Made by a program: the position numbers and the translations under genes. A stretch of DNA of 64,000 bases from Thermoanaerobaculia bacterium (GTDB taxonomy: Bacteria > Acidobacteriota > Thermoanaerobaculia > Multivoradales > J023), in contig JAUIJL010000019.1 in NCBI GenBank assembly GCA_030431255.1, forward strand, positions 62,001-126,000, written 5' to 3'. Below the pieces are notes generated by a model. That model was given only the letters and a program-made list of their open reading frames with translations, made no database searches and was not told the DNA's origin. Shown one piece after another: positions 25,441 to 36,600 of the stretch (its first letter is position 1; each line of letters begins with the position of its first letter).

Positions 25441-27042
25441 GTGCTTGCCAGTCGGCGGATTTATGCCATATCGTACGCCGACGTGAGAGTACGAAACCGA
25501 CGACGATTCAGAATTACGCATCCTAGAGTTTTAGCTCTGGTATTTTTAACCTTCTCTTTGGGCTCGCTCCACGAGCTCCGAGCGGAAGGCTCGTCCCCCG
25601 CCGAGACCGCCGGGTCGCTCAGCCTGATCGACGCAGTCCATCTCGCCCTCGAGCGGGATCCGAGCATCAAGCTTCAGCGCAGCCGATTCGAAGCGGCGCG
25701 CGGCTCCGCGATGATCGCGGAGGCGGCTTTCGACGGTCTGCTGGTCGCCACGGTGGACGGCACCGACGAGGTCACGCCCACCGGTGAGAGCACCGAAAGA
25801 GAACGCAGGATTTTCAATCAAGGCGTCTCGTGGTCACGGTTGTTGGAATCGGGCCAGACCCTCGAGCCCAGCGTCTCTCTGTCCCAAGAAGAAGGCACTC
25901 CGGACACCGCCACCGCCACCGTCGCTTTTACCTTCCGTCAACCCCTGCTGAGGGGCAGAGATCCGGGCGTGGTGACCGCCGATCGACGGGCGGCCGAGCA
26001 AGAGCTGGAGGCGGCGAGGCTCGATTGGATTCACCTCATCAGCGAGCGGATCCAGCTCTTGGTCAGCTCTTATTGGCAGGCTCGAGCCGCCATGTTGGAC
26101 CTGGAGATCCAACGGGGCACCGAGGACCGTTCCAGGGAGCTGTTGGAAACCACCCGTCGGCTGGTAGAAGCCGACGTCACCCCGGCGGCGGATTTGATCC
26201 AATTGGAAGCGGATTTGGTCTTCCGCGAGGCCGGCCGGATCGACAGTGAGCGCACCTTCTTCGCGCGTTTGCAAACCCTGGGCTCCGTGATCGGCTTGAA
26301 TCCCGAGGAAATCGCCGCGCTCGGATGGCCCACGGACGACTTCCCCACCGTGCCGGCCGAGCAGATTCCCGGATCCGATCGCGCTTACCTGGCGGAAGCC
26401 TGGAGCAACAGGACCGACCTGGCGGCTGAGATGCAACGTCTGGCCGCGGCCCAAACCCGTCTCCAACAAGCTGAAGACGGCGTGAAATCCCGTCTCGATT
26501 TGGTCTTGACTCCTTCCTACACGGGTTTGGTGGAAGACAACGGATTCGGTGACGCCCTGAGCGCCCTTTCGGACAACATTCCCGGTCTTTCCGCCGAATT
26601 CGGACTGACCTACAGCTTTCCCATCGGCCGACGGGCGGCCATGGGCGCTCTGATCCGCTCCCAGGAGTCGGTCGAGCAGCAGACCCTGACGTTGGAAGCC
26701 CAAAAGATTTCCATCGGTGCCTCGGTGCCCACCTCCCTGGACGCGGTCCGCAAGAACGCTCTGCGATCTCAAAAGCTCGAGCACGCGGTCGGCCTTTTTC
26801 GCAAAACCTTGCAAAATGAAGAAAAGAAGCTCCGAGCCGGTAGCTCGATTCTGATCGATGTGCTGAACCAAAGAGATCGTTTGACCTCCGCTGAGCAACG
26901 GCTGGTCTCAGCGCGCTTGGCCTTGGCCCAAGCCCTCATCGATCTGCGATTCGATACCGGAACCCTGGTTCGTCCCGACCAGGACGGCGTTCAGCAGATC
27001 CGCCTGGACGACCTCATCACCTTGCCCCTCCGAGGCCTTTGA
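25441..27042 (+). CDS. TolC-family outer-membrane channel of the NHLP export operon
   Basis: 533 residues. After a basic N-terminus comes a signal-like segment (VLALVFLTFSLGSLHELRA), then two TolC-type OEP repeats: SLIDAVHLALERDPSIKLQR at the start and the long helical hairpins ending in AEQRLVSARLALAQALIDLR. TolC proteins form the outer-membrane exit tunnel for type I exporters. The start is GTG 25441, but GTG 25483 would give a more ordinary signal peptide; neither has a strong ribosome site. The stop overlaps the HlyD adaptor start by one base (TGATG), the first of a chain of coupled genes, so it serves the exporter that follows. Confidence 0.88.
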   Translation: MLASRRIYAISYADVRVRNRRRFRITHPRVLALVFLTFSLGSLHELRAEGSSPAETAGSLSLIDAVHLALERDPSIKLQRSRFEAARGSAMIAEAAFDGLLVATVDGTDEVTPTGESTERERRIFNQGVSWSRLLESGQTLEPSVSLSQEEGTPDTATATVAFTFRQPLLRGRDPGVVTADRRAAEQELEAARLDWIHLISERIQLLVSSYWQARAAMLDLEIQRGTEDRSRELLETTRRLVEADVTPAADLIQLEADLVFREAGRIDSERTFFARLQTLGSVIGLNPEEIAALGWPTDDFPTVPAEQIPGSDRAYLAEAWSNRTDLAAEMQRLAAAQTRLQQAEDGVKSRLDLVLTPSYTGLVEDNGFGDALSALSDNIPGLSAEFGLTYSFPIGRRAAMGALIRSQESVEQQTLTLEAQKISIGASVPTSLDAVRKNALRSQKLEHAVGLFRKTLQNEEKKLRAGSSILIDVLNQRDRLTSAEQRLVSARLALAQALIDLRFDTGTLVRPDQDGVQQIRLDDLITLPLRGL

Positions 27043-28298
27043 TGTCCGAGAAGAAAAAGATCTTTAGAAAAGTCTCTCTGGAGAGGCTCTCCTCCCCCGA
27101 GCAGCTCGATCAGCTCATGCAGGTGACCAGCCCCAAGGGTTGGATCGCTTTGATGGCGGTGGTCGGCCTGCTGGCCATCGCGATGATTTGGGGCTTCCTC
27201 GGTTATATCCCCACCACCGCCAACGGCGACGGGATTTTGCTCCGACGGGGCGGTGTTTCGACGGTGGTTTCCGCGGGATCCGGCCAGGTCGAGGAAATCC
27301 TGGTGGCGGTCGGTGATGTGATCCAAAAAGGCCAGATCGTCGCCAAGATCCGCCAGGAAGGCATCGAGCGACAAATCGGCGACGCCCGGGCACGCATGCA
27401 AGCCCTCGAAACCGAGCTCGCCTCCCTCGAGAAATACGCCGATACCCAGACCCGGCTTTCGGAGGCCAACGTGGAGCAAAAACGCTCCAATCTCAGGCTC
27501 GCCATCGAAACCCTCAACCGCCGTCACGAGCTGCTGACCCGCAACCTCAACGTGCAAAAAGAGCTGCTCGCAGACGGCTTGGTGACCCAACAAACCGTGC
27601 TCAGCAGCGAGCAGCAGGTGAATCAAGTCCGCGACGAGCTGGCGGCCAAACGTCTCGAGCTCGACGGCTTGGAGCTGACCCGGCTCCAGTCGGAGCAGCA
27701 GCTGCTTCAGCAGCTGGAGGATCAACGGTCCAAGCTGCGGGATTTGGAGCTGGAGCTGCGGGAAAAACAAGCCTCCCTCGAGGAAAGCGTGCAAGTGGTG
27801 GCGACCGAGGACGGCCGGGTGCTGGAGCTGCTGGCCGACTCCGGCAGCGTCATCTCCCCCGGTGAGCCGATCCTCAGCATGGAGGTGGTCTCCGAGGATT
27901 TGATGGCGGTGATGTTCGTGCCGGCGGAGCTCGGCAAGCAGGTCCAACCGGGCATGGAGACCCGCATCACCCCGTCGACGGTCAAGGTGGAAGAACACGG
28001 TTTCATCCTCGGCGAGGTCCGGCGGGTGTCCGAGTTCCCATCGACCTCCCGGGGCATGAAGCGGCTGTTGGGCAACGACGACTTGGTGGCCAAGATGATG
28101 GAGCAAGGACCGCCGATCCAGGTGGACGTTTTCTTGCGAAAAGACGAGGCCACACCGACCGGCTTCAAATGGTCTTCCTCCACCGGGCCCGACATCGAGA
28201 TTTCCAGCGGCACATTGGCCCGCGGCAGCGTGATCGTCGAGCGTAGCCGTCCCATCACCCTCGTCATTCCACTCGCGAAGAAAAAGATGGGGCTTTGA
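27042..28298 (+). CDS. NHLP/NHLM-type bacteriocin secretion HlyD-family adaptor
   Basis: 418 residues. KVSLERLSSPEQLDQLMQVT followed by a single transmembrane helix (WIALMAVVGLLAIAMIWGFL) is the typical N-terminus of the HlyD adaptors of NHLP (Nif11/nitrile-hydratase-leader peptide) systems. Then come the lipoyl half (VSAGSGQVEEILVAVGDVIQ), a long coiled coil (~residues 110-240) and a beta-barrel. It bridges the inner-membrane ABC proteins and TolC. Its ATG overlaps the TolC stop by one base. It ends just before the C39 ABC transporter. Confidence 0.9.
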   Translation: MSEKKKIFRKVSLERLSSPEQLDQLMQVTSPKGWIALMAVVGLLAIAMIWGFLGYIPTTANGDGILLRRGGVSTVVSAGSGQVEEILVAVGDVIQKGQIVAKIRQEGIERQIGDARARMQALETELASLEKYADTQTRLSEANVEQKRSNLRLAIETLNRRHELLTRNLNVQKELLADGLVTQQTVLSSEQQVNQVRDELAAKRLELDGLELTRLQSEQQLLQQLEDQRSKLRDLELELREKQASLEESVQVVATEDGRVLELLADSGSVISPGEPILSMEVVSEDLMAVMFVPAELGKQVQPGMETRITPSTVKVEEHGFILGEVRRVSEFPSTSRGMKRLLGNDDLVAKMMEQGPPIQVDVFLRKDEATPTGFKWSSSTGPDIEISSGTLARGSVIVERSRPITLVIPLAKKKMGL

Positions 28299-28300
28299 GC

Positions 28301-30607
28301 ATGGCTGCCTTGGACCGAGCCCTTCAAACCCTCTATCTCTTCCGACGAAACGCGGCCTGGAAGCTCGCCAAACGTCTGGAGGGACGACCCGCCGCGGAAT
28401 CCAAATGGGGATCCCGTCTGCTGACGCGGCTGAAACGCTGGCAACGCCCCCAAGCGGTCAGCTCCCCTACCGTCTTGCAAATGGAAGCGCTGGAATGTGG
28501 CGCCGCGTCCTTGGCGATCATCCTCGCCCACTACGGACGCTGGGTGCCTCTGGAGAAGCTGCGCATCGAATGCGGTGTGTCCCGGGACGGCAGCAAGGCC
28601 GCCAACGTGCTCAAAGCGGCGCGTAAATACGGCATGGAGGCCAAAGGTTTCAAGACCGAGCCCAACAAGCTCCGGGAGATGGAGCCGCCGATGATCTTGC
28701 ACTGGAATTTCAATCACTTCCTGGTGCTCGACGGCTTCAAGGGCAATAAGGTCAAGCTCAACGACCCCGCGGCCGGTCCGGTGACCGTCACCGAGGAAGA
28801 GCTCGACGCCGCGTTCACCGGTGTGGTCCTGCGCATCCAGCCCACGGAAGGCTACGAGCCCGGCGGCGACCGTCCCCGATTGATCCCGGCTCTCAGTCGA
28901 CGGCTGGTCGGGCTCAAGACCGCGATCATTTTCGTCTTGATCGCCGGCTTCGCGTTGGTCCTACCCGGTCTGGTCACCCCCGTTTATTCCAAAGTCTTCA
29001 TCGACCAGGTGCTGCTCCGGGGTTACGACTCCTGGGTACCGCCCATGCTGCTGGCCATGGGCCTGACCGCCGCGGTGGCCGGAGTCCTGACCTGGCTGCA
29101 ACAGGCCTATTTGCTGCGCCTGGAAACCAAGATGGCGGTGTCCTCTTCGGCGACCTTCTTTTGGCATGTGCTGCGCATGCCCATGGACTTCTTCGCCCAG
29201 CGCATGAGCGGCGACATCGCCAGCCGCGTGGCCGCCAACGACCGGGTCGCCCAGCTGCTCTCCCGGGATCTCGCCACCAATGTCTTGGGATCGGTGCTGA
29301 TCATTTTCTACGCCCTCTTGATGTTCCGCTACGACGTGATGCTGACCTTGATCGGCATCTCCGCGGTGATCCTCAATGTGGTGGCGGTGAAGATGATCTC
29401 CCGCAAGCGGGTCGACGCCAACCGACAGCTCCTCCAGGAACAAGGCAAGCTGCGCGGCACCGCGCTCGGCGGCTTGAAGGTGATCGAATCCCTCAAGGCT
29501 ATGGGCGGCGAGTCCGACCTCTACCAACGATGGGCGGGTTATCAAACCAAGGTGGTCAACATTCGGCAACGGCTGGAGGTTTATTCCCAAATCATCGGTG
29601 CCGTGCCGCCGTTTCTCGCCGCCTTGACCACCGCCATCATCCTGGGCTTCGGCAGCTTGCGGGTGATCGACGGCGCCCTGACCGTCGGTAGCTTGATCGC
29701 GTTTCAGGCCTTGATGTTCGCCTTCATGCGGCCGGTTCAGAACATGGTCGACTTGGGTAGCAAGCTACAAAACGCCGAAGGCGATATGAATCGCCTCGAC
29801 GACGTCTTGAACTATCCCTTGGATCCGTATTTGGTGAACGAAGGCTCGGAGCCCGATCCCGCGGAGCAGCCCAGCGAGATGCTCAAGCTCTCCGGCAAGC
29901 TCGAAATCCAAGGGCTGACCTACGGTTACAGCCGATTGGCGCCACCGCTGATCGAGGATTTCAGCCTCAGCGTCGAGCCCGGCTCCCGAGTCGCCTTGAT
30001 CGGCGGCTCCGGCAGCGGTAAATCGACCATCGCCAAGCTAGTGTGCGGTCTCTACCAGCCGTGGGCGGGCGAGATCCTCTTCGACGGCAAGCCCCGGTCG
30101 GAGATTCCGCGACCGATCATGAACGCTTCCCTCGCGTCCGTGGATCAGTCGATCTCCCTCTTCGAAGGCACCCTACGGGACAATTTGACCCTGTGGGATC
30201 CCACCTATCCGCTTTCCGAGGTCATTGCCGCGGCCAAGGACGCCCAGATTCACGAATACATCGCGGCCCGCTCCGGTGGCTACGACAATCCCACCGCCGA
30301 AGGCGGCGCCAACTGGAGCGGCGGTCAGCGGCAACGCTTGGAGATCGCCCGCGCTCTGGTGGGCAATCCTTCGATTTTGGTGCTCGACGAAGCCACCAGC
30401 GCCCTAGACCCGAGCACCGAGCAAGCCATCGACGAGGCCTTGCGACGACGCGGATGCACCTGCTTGATCGTCGCTCACCGACTGAGCACGATTCGAGATG
30501 CGGACGAAATTATCGTGCTCGACAAAGGAAAAGTCGTGCAACGGGGCCCACACCTCCAACTCAAGGACGAAGACGGTCCTTATGCTCAACTGATCGCTTC
30601 CCACTGA
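28301..30607 (+). CDS. NHLP-type C39 peptidase/permease/ATPase (ABC1)
   Basis: 768 residues. The C39 peptidase part is intact: LQMEALECGAASLAIILAHY with Cys66, NHFLVLDG with His139 and NDPAAG for the Asp. Then come six transmembrane helices and an ATPase with Walker A GGSGSGKST and signature WSGGQRQRLEIARALV. This composition matches the first ABC protein of NHLP export systems, which trims double-glycine leaders and transports the product. The precursors with SGG and AGG leaders at 38-48.9 kb are the likely cargo. ATG 28301 has weak upstream sequence; TTG 28295 overlapping the previous gene is an alternative. The stop overlaps the next gene by one base. Confidence 0.93.
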   Translation: MAALDRALQTLYLFRRNAAWKLAKRLEGRPAAESKWGSRLLTRLKRWQRPQAVSSPTVLQMEALECGAASLAIILAHYGRWVPLEKLRIECGVSRDGSKAANVLKAARKYGMEAKGFKTEPNKLREMEPPMILHWNFNHFLVLDGFKGNKVKLNDPAAGPVTVTEEELDAAFTGVVLRIQPTEGYEPGGDRPRLIPALSRRLVGLKTAIIFVLIAGFALVLPGLVTPVYSKVFIDQVLLRGYDSWVPPMLLAMGLTAAVAGVLTWLQQAYLLRLETKMAVSSSATFFWHVLRMPMDFFAQRMSGDIASRVAANDRVAQLLSRDLATNVLGSVLIIFYALLMFRYDVMLTLIGISAVILNVVAVKMISRKRVDANRQLLQEQGKLRGTALGGLKVIESLKAMGGESDLYQRWAGYQTKVVNIRQRLEVYSQIIGAVPPFLAALTTAIILGFGSLRVIDGALTVGSLIAFQALMFAFMRPVQNMVDLGSKLQNAEGDMNRLDDVLNYPLDPYLVNEGSEPDPAEQPSEMLKLSGKLEIQGLTYGYSRLAPPLIEDFSLSVEPGSRVALIGGSGSGKSTIAKLVCGLYQPWAGEILFDGKPRSEIPRPIMNASLASVDQSISLFEGTLRDNLTLWDPTYPLSEVIAAAKDAQIHEYIAARSGGYDNPTAEGGANWSGGQRQRLEIARALVGNPSILVLDEATSALDPSTEQAIDEALRRRGCTCLIVAHRLSTIRDADEIIVLDKGKVVQRGPHLQLKDEDGPYAQLIASH

Positions 30608-33597
30608 TGCAACCGGAAACCCGACAAGCGCTCATCGACCTCGGAGCCGAGCACATCGAGCTCGGCGGCAACGAGAGGATCCGGCTCGACCAGGAACCCT
30701 ATGCCTGGTTTGTCGAGACCGGCAAAGTCGAGATCTTCGCGCTCCAAACCGATTCCTCCGAGACCGGCAGCCGAACCCACGTCACCACCATCGAAGCCGG
30801 TCGTATGTTGTTCGGCGTGCGACCCCAGCAGCAACGCTCGGGACCGGCGTTTCTACGTCGGTCGGTCAAGGAGCGTTCCGCCGCGTTGCAAGCCGTCGGT
30901 CTACCCGACACCGAGCTTTTGCGGATCCCCATCAAGCTGCTCACCGAGCTGGCTCAGCAACCGGAGCATCTGCCGGAAATCCAGGTCAAGCTCGAGGGCT
31001 GGCTGAGCGACCTCTTCGTCAAGATCCCCCGGTCCGCGTCTCCCAATCGCTTCGAAACCCTCTCCGCGGGCCTCGAGCTCAAAATCGAGCCCGAAGGAGC
31101 CGCCCGTTCCGGCAATAACGTGGTTTGGGTCCGCCATCTTTCCGGCGAGTCTCACTTCCTGGGCCAATCTCAGCTGGCGGTCAAACCCTCGTCGACCCTG
31201 ATGCCGATTTCCGACGAGACCTGGTTGATTTGCCAACAGGAGACCCAGATCTCCTGTGTCGGAACCGACCATCTTTTGCGCAGCGGCACCGTCTGGGAAG
31301 GCTTGGAAAGCTTCCACGATCTCTTCCTGGGTTATGTCGATCTCCTGGTGGTCGCCGCCGGGCAAGAGGAAGCGGATCGGCTCCGTCTACGCCAGGAGCT
31401 GAATCGCGGCGCCTTGGATCGCACCGCCCGCAATCTCGCCGCGCTCTTGGCCCGTGATGCTTCCCCGCTGCAACCGGCCCTACAGTCCACCAGCGACGGC
31501 GCGGGCATGGACCCCTTGTTCAACGCCACGGCGCTGGTCGGAGAGTCTCAAGGATTTGAGCTGATCAAACCCAAGGGCGTGGCCCGGCCGAAGAACCACG
31601 GCCACGGTTTGGCGCGCATCGGGTTCGCCTCACGCGTCCGCCACCGTCTGGTGATCCTGCGCGGGGAATGGTGGAAGCGAGACAACGGCCCGCTGCTCGG
31701 ATTCATCTGGAAGGACGGCAAGATCGCGCCGGAAAATCGGCTCAAGGGCACGCCGGTAGCCCTGCTACCCACGTCCCCCAAGAGCTACGAGCTGGTCAAC
31801 CCCGCTACCTCCGAACGGATTCCCGTCGACAAGGCCGTGGCGGAGACCCTCGAAGGCGAGGCCTTCATGTTCTACGCGCCGCTGCCCGAGCGCGCTGTCA
31901 ATCTCTGGGACATCGGAAGGCTCGCGGCGCGGGGTCGGAGCCGTGACTTCATCACCCTCGCCTTCATGGGCGTCGGCATGGGCATCCTCTCGCTCTTGGC
32001 GCCGATCCTGACCGGGCAGATTTTCGGTGTGGCGGTGCCGGCGGCCGAGCGCTCGGCCCTCGGACAAATGACCCTCGCCCTGGCGGTCGCCGCGTTGGCG
32101 ACCTTCGGCTTCCGCCTGACCCGAGCGATCGCCATCTTGAGAATCTCCGGCAAGCTCGACGGCTCGGTACAAGCCGCGGTTTGGGATCGATTGCTGGCTC
32201 TGCCGGTGATGTTCTACAAACAATTCAGCACCGGTGATCTGGCCGCTCGATCCATGGGCATCGACCGCATCAGAACCCTGATGTTGGGCAATGTCACCAC
32301 TGCCCTGCTCGACGCCGTATCCTCCGCATTCAGCCTGCTGCTGCTCTTCTATTTCAGCTGGCAGCTGGCGATCGTCGCCGTGGCCATGGTCTTCGTGCTC
32401 ATGGTGACCACCATCACCGTGCTGCTCTTGCAGATGAAATATCAGCGCCAGCTGCTGGAGATACAGGGTAATCTGGCGAGCTTGGTCTTCGGTCTGTTGA
32501 CCGGCATTCAGAAGCTGCGAGGAGCCGGGGCCGAGGCCCGGGCCCTCGCCCTTTGGGCCGAGAAATTCGGCGATATGCGGGCGGTGACCCTGAAAGTACG
32601 GCATCTGGCCAACGGCCAAGCCGCGTTCAACGCCGCCTTTGCGGTCGCCACCACCATGGCCCTATTCTTCGCCATGCACTCCCTGCCGAGCCTTTCTCTG
32701 TCGGTCAGCGACTTCCTCGCCTTCTCCGCGGCTTTCGGCCAATTTCAGGCTGCCTCCCTGGGGTTGATCGGCCTGATGTCGAGCGTGTTGACCATGATTC
32801 CGCTTTACGAGCGCCTGAGCCCCTTGATCCACACACCACCCGAGGTGGATGAGGGCAAATTGGAAGCGGAAGAGCTGTCGGGAGATATCGAGCTCAGCCA
32901 TGTCTCGTTCCGCTACGACCCCAAGGGCCCCTTGATCCTCAACGATGTCTCGATCCGCGCCAAACCCGGAGAGTTCGTCGCTTTGGTCGGTCCGTCCGGA
33001 TCGGGAAAATCCACCTCCTTGAGGCTGTTGCTCGGTTTCGAGCGGGCCGAAGCCGGCTCGATCTATTTCGACGGCCAAGATCTACCGTCCCTGAACGCCC
33101 AATCCGTGCGGCGTCAAATCGGGGTCGTGCTGCAGAACGGCCAGCCCATGAGCGGCGACATCTTCAGCAATATCGTCGGCACCTCCAGCTTGGGCATGAA
33201 AGAGGCTTGGGAGGCGGCCCGCATGGCCGGATTGGAAGAGGACATCAAGGCCTGCCCCATGGGCATGCACACCATCTTGAGTGAGGCCGGCGGAGGGTTT
33301 TCCGGCGGTCAGATCCAACGCTTGATGATCGCTCGGGCAATTGTGCACCGTCCCCGAATCTTGCTTTTCGACGAGGCCACCAGCGCCCTCGACAACCATA
33401 CCCAGGAGGTGGTGAGCAAAAGCTTGGAAGATCTCAAGGCGACTCGCATCGTGGTCGCCCACCGCCTGAGCACCATTCGCAACGCCGACCGCATTTACGT
33501 GCTCGAAGCAGGTAGGGTGACCGAAAACGGCACCTACGACGAGCTGATCGCCAACGGAAAAACCTTCGCCGCCCTCGCCGCGCGCCAGATAGCCTAA
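30607..33597 (+). CDS. NHLP-type ABC transporter permease/ATPase (ABC2)
   Basis: 996 residues. The N-terminal ~130 residues look like a cyclic-nucleotide-binding-type beta-barrel without C39 residues (YAWFVETGKVEIFALQ, EAGRMLFGV), and a long middle region precedes an ABC membrane domain from about residue 440. The ATPase has Walker A GPSGSGKST, signature FSGGQIQRLMIARAIV and Walker B ILLFDEATSALD. Length and order fit the second ABC subunit of NHLP systems, which pairs with ABC1. ATG overlaps the ABC1 stop (TGATG). Its stop is 12 bp before the next gene, so transcription probably continues. Confidence 0.92.
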   Translation: MQPETRQALIDLGAEHIELGGNERIRLDQEPYAWFVETGKVEIFALQTDSSETGSRTHVTTIEAGRMLFGVRPQQQRSGPAFLRRSVKERSAALQAVGLPDTELLRIPIKLLTELAQQPEHLPEIQVKLEGWLSDLFVKIPRSASPNRFETLSAGLELKIEPEGAARSGNNVVWVRHLSGESHFLGQSQLAVKPSSTLMPISDETWLICQQETQISCVGTDHLLRSGTVWEGLESFHDLFLGYVDLLVVAAGQEEADRLRLRQELNRGALDRTARNLAALLARDASPLQPALQSTSDGAGMDPLFNATALVGESQGFELIKPKGVARPKNHGHGLARIGFASRVRHRLVILRGEWWKRDNGPLLGFIWKDGKIAPENRLKGTPVALLPTSPKSYELVNPATSERIPVDKAVAETLEGEAFMFYAPLPERAVNLWDIGRLAARGRSRDFITLAFMGVGMGILSLLAPILTGQIFGVAVPAAERSALGQMTLALAVAALATFGFRLTRAIAILRISGKLDGSVQAAVWDRLLALPVMFYKQFSTGDLAARSMGIDRIRTLMLGNVTTALLDAVSSAFSLLLLFYFSWQLAIVAVAMVFVLMVTTITVLLLQMKYQRQLLEIQGNLASLVFGLLTGIQKLRGAGAEARALALWAEKFGDMRAVTLKVRHLANGQAAFNAAFAVATTMALFFAMHSLPSLSLSVSDFLAFSAAFGQFQAASLGLIGLMSSVLTMIPLYERLSPLIHTPPEVDEGKLEAEELSGDIELSHVSFRYDPKGPLILNDVSIRAKPGEFVALVGPSGSGKSTSLRLLLGFERAEAGSIYFDGQDLPSLNAQSVRRQIGVVLQNGQPMSGDIFSNIVGTSSLGMKEAWEAARMAGLEEDIKACPMGMHTILSEAGGGFSGGQIQRLMIARAIVHRPRILLFDEATSALDNHTQEVVSKSLEDLKATRIVVAHRLSTIRNADRIYVLEAGRVTENGTYDELIANGKTFAALAARQIA

Positions 33598-33609
33598 GAG
33601 GTTTAGAAA

Positions 33610-36600
33610 ATGATTTGCCAGAATTGCCAATTCGACAACCCGAAGGGCATGAAGTTCTGCGTCGAATGCGGCAACGGACTCCAAATTGTCTGTGCCGGCT
33701 GTCGTGCGCTGATGATGCCGAGCTACAAGTTCTGCGGTGAATGCGGCAACCCTCTTCAGGACGGCGTCTCCGCCCCGCCGGTCGCTCGCACGGCTTCGAG
33801 CTCCCAACCGGCTGCCCTGCCCAGCGAGGTCCCCCGTTCGGCCCCTACGGCCGGTCCGAGCCCGGCACCCCCGGCTTCCGCGGCTCCCACCGTCTCCTCC
33901 GACGGCGAGCGCAAGCAGGTCACCGTGCTCTTCTGCGAGCTCGCGACCCGATCCGGCGAGCCTCCTTCCGCGGATGTCCTGCACGAGCAGCTCACCACTT
34001 TCTTCGAGCTTGCCCGTGAATGCGTCGAGACATTCGGCGGCACCGTCAACCGGCATCTGAACCAGGGCATCATGGCACTCTTCGGAGCGCCTGTGGCCTA
34101 CGAGGACCATCCTCGCCGGGCACTGCTCGCCGCATTGGCCATTCGAGATCGCATCGATGCGGTCGACTCCGAGGAGTGGACGGCCCGCATGGGAGTCGAC
34201 ACCGGCTCGGTGGTGGTCGGCGGGGTCGGGGGCATGGCCGTGGGCGAGGCCACCGAGATCGCCGATCAGCTGAGCAAGCTGGCCGAGCCGGGACAAATCC
34301 TGGTCAGCGACACCGCGGCGCGCCTGACTCGCAGCCAGGTGAATCTCGATGAGCACGGTACCCTCGGGGAACAAAATCTGCCGGTGTGGGAGGCTCAGAG
34401 CGAGGTCGAGCTGGGTGCCCTTGCGTCCTATTCGAGCCCGTTCATCGGGCGCGATCGCGAGCTGTCGGTGCTCGAGCAGCTGCGCGACCAAGCCCAAGCC
34501 GGCTACGGCCAAGTCATTGCCCTGAACGGCGAGGCTGGATCCGGTAAATCGCGCCTCATGCACGAGCTCTACACCCGCACCTTCCCCCGCGACGGCGCGG
34601 TCAGCTACATCCGAGGACAATGCATCTCCTACGGCACCGGCATTCCGTACCTCCCCCTCGCCGGAATGATCCGCAAGGCTTCGCGGATTCGTGAAGGGGA
34701 TTCCCATGAGGTCGTCCGGGAAAAGCTGCGCCAAAGCTTGGAAGCGGTCGGCACGGATCCCGAGGAAACCATGCCGTTCCTGCTACGTCTCTTGGGCATC
34801 GAAGAAGGCACGGAAGCCCTCGACGACCTCGAGCCCTTGGCCATTCAGGCTCGGACTTTCGCCGCCATGCGGCGCATGATTCTCGACGCGGCTCAACACG
34901 CGTTGGTGGTGGTAGAAATTGAGGATCTCCAATGGATCGACGCCACTTCCGCGGAATTCCTCGACTCCCTCATCGGGGCCATGGCGGCGGCTCGCCTGTT
35001 GGTGGTGCTGAGCTATCGTTCGGGTTATCAACCCAACTGGCTCGACAAGTCCTACGCCACCCAATTGAATGTCGGCCGCCTTTCTGACCAAGACAGCCGC
35101 AAGCTGCTGGCAAATCTGCTGGAAGACGAAAGCCTGGTCGACAAGCTCTCCGACGACATCTTGTCCAAGGCGGAAGGCAACCCCTTCTTTTTGGAAGAAA
35201 TGGCCCGCGCGTTGACCGATGGTCAGGAAGCAGTGCCGGAAACCGTGCAAGGGGTCTTGATGGCCCGCATCGACCGGCTGCCCGAGGACCACAAACAACT
35301 GCTGCGCACCGGCTCGATCCTCGGCCGGGAGCTGTCTCTCGAGCTTCTGAAGCAGATCTGGGATCGACCCGCGGAGCTCGAGCCTTTGCTCGAAGATCTG
35401 CAGCGTTGGGAGCTGCTCTATAAAGCTCCGTCCGAAGACCGCGTCACCTACTTCTTCCGCCAGGCGCTGACCCAAGAAGTCACTTACCAAAGTCTGCTCG
35501 CTCCCCGGCGTCAGGAATATCACCGAAGAACCGCCCAGGCCCTCGAACGCATGTACGAAGGGCGGCTCGAAGACGCCTTCGATCGCCTGATCTACCACTA
35601 TCCGAAAGCCGGGGAGCCCCAGAAGACGGTTTACTACCTGACCCTCTTCGCCCACAAGGCCGCCGAGGGATATGCCCATTCTGAAGCAGCGGCCGCGCTC
35701 CGTGAGGCCCTGCAGCAGGCCGAGTCCCTGGAGGCGGAAGAGCGGGATCGTCAATCCATCGAGATTCTGCTTCAGCTGGCGGACTCCCTCTTGCCCTTGG
35801 CGTCGTTCCCGGAGACCCTCGAGCTCTTTCAAAAACATCTTGCAAGGCTCGAGTCGTTGGACGATCCGAGCCTCGCCGGCCCGTACTATTTCTGGCTGGC
35901 CCACACTTACACCTACATGGGCTTCCAGGAGGAAACCCGCGCTTTCGCCGACAAATCGATCGAAGCGGCACGGGCCGCCGAGGACGAGACCACCGAGGGC
36001 AAGGCCCGCTACGTCCTGGGCCGCGACGGTTTCTGGTCCGGTCAATTCAGCAACGGCATCGAGAACAGCTTGCGCGCCGTGGTGTTGCTCGAGCGAAACG
36101 GTGAGCCGTGGTGGCAGGGACAAGCCTATTGGGTCGCAGGGTTCAACCACTATGTGCTGGGCCAATTCGAGCAGGCGATCGATGCCTTGGAAAGGGCTTA
36201 CGCCATTGGCGAGGCGCTCGACGACTATCGCTTGGACACCTCTTGGAGCTTGGGATATTTCTATGCGTCCCTCGGCGAGTCGGACACCGGCATCGAGCAA
36301 TGCCAGAAAGGGCTCGAGCGGAGCCGAGATCCGCTCAACTCCGCCGTTTCCACGGGATTTCTCGGCCATGCCATTCTGCAAAAGGGCGAGGACCTCGGAG
36401 GAGCTGTCGATCACTTGACCCGAGCGACGGAAATGATGGGTCAAGCGGGCATGCAACAGCTCGAAGGCTGGTTTTCAGCCTTCCTCGGCGAGGCTCTCCT
36501 CGCGATGGGCGAATTCGACCGAGCGGCAAAGGCCGCGGCCCGCGGTTTGGAGGCCTCGAAAGAGTCCAAATTCCTCTATGGAATCGGACTCTGCCAGGAG

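Noticed and set aside
34783..36456. 557-codon open frame on the minus strand
   Set aside because: It lies entirely inside the STAND/TPR gene, which has clear domains; the frame is an effect of high GC on the opposite strand and shows no family motif.
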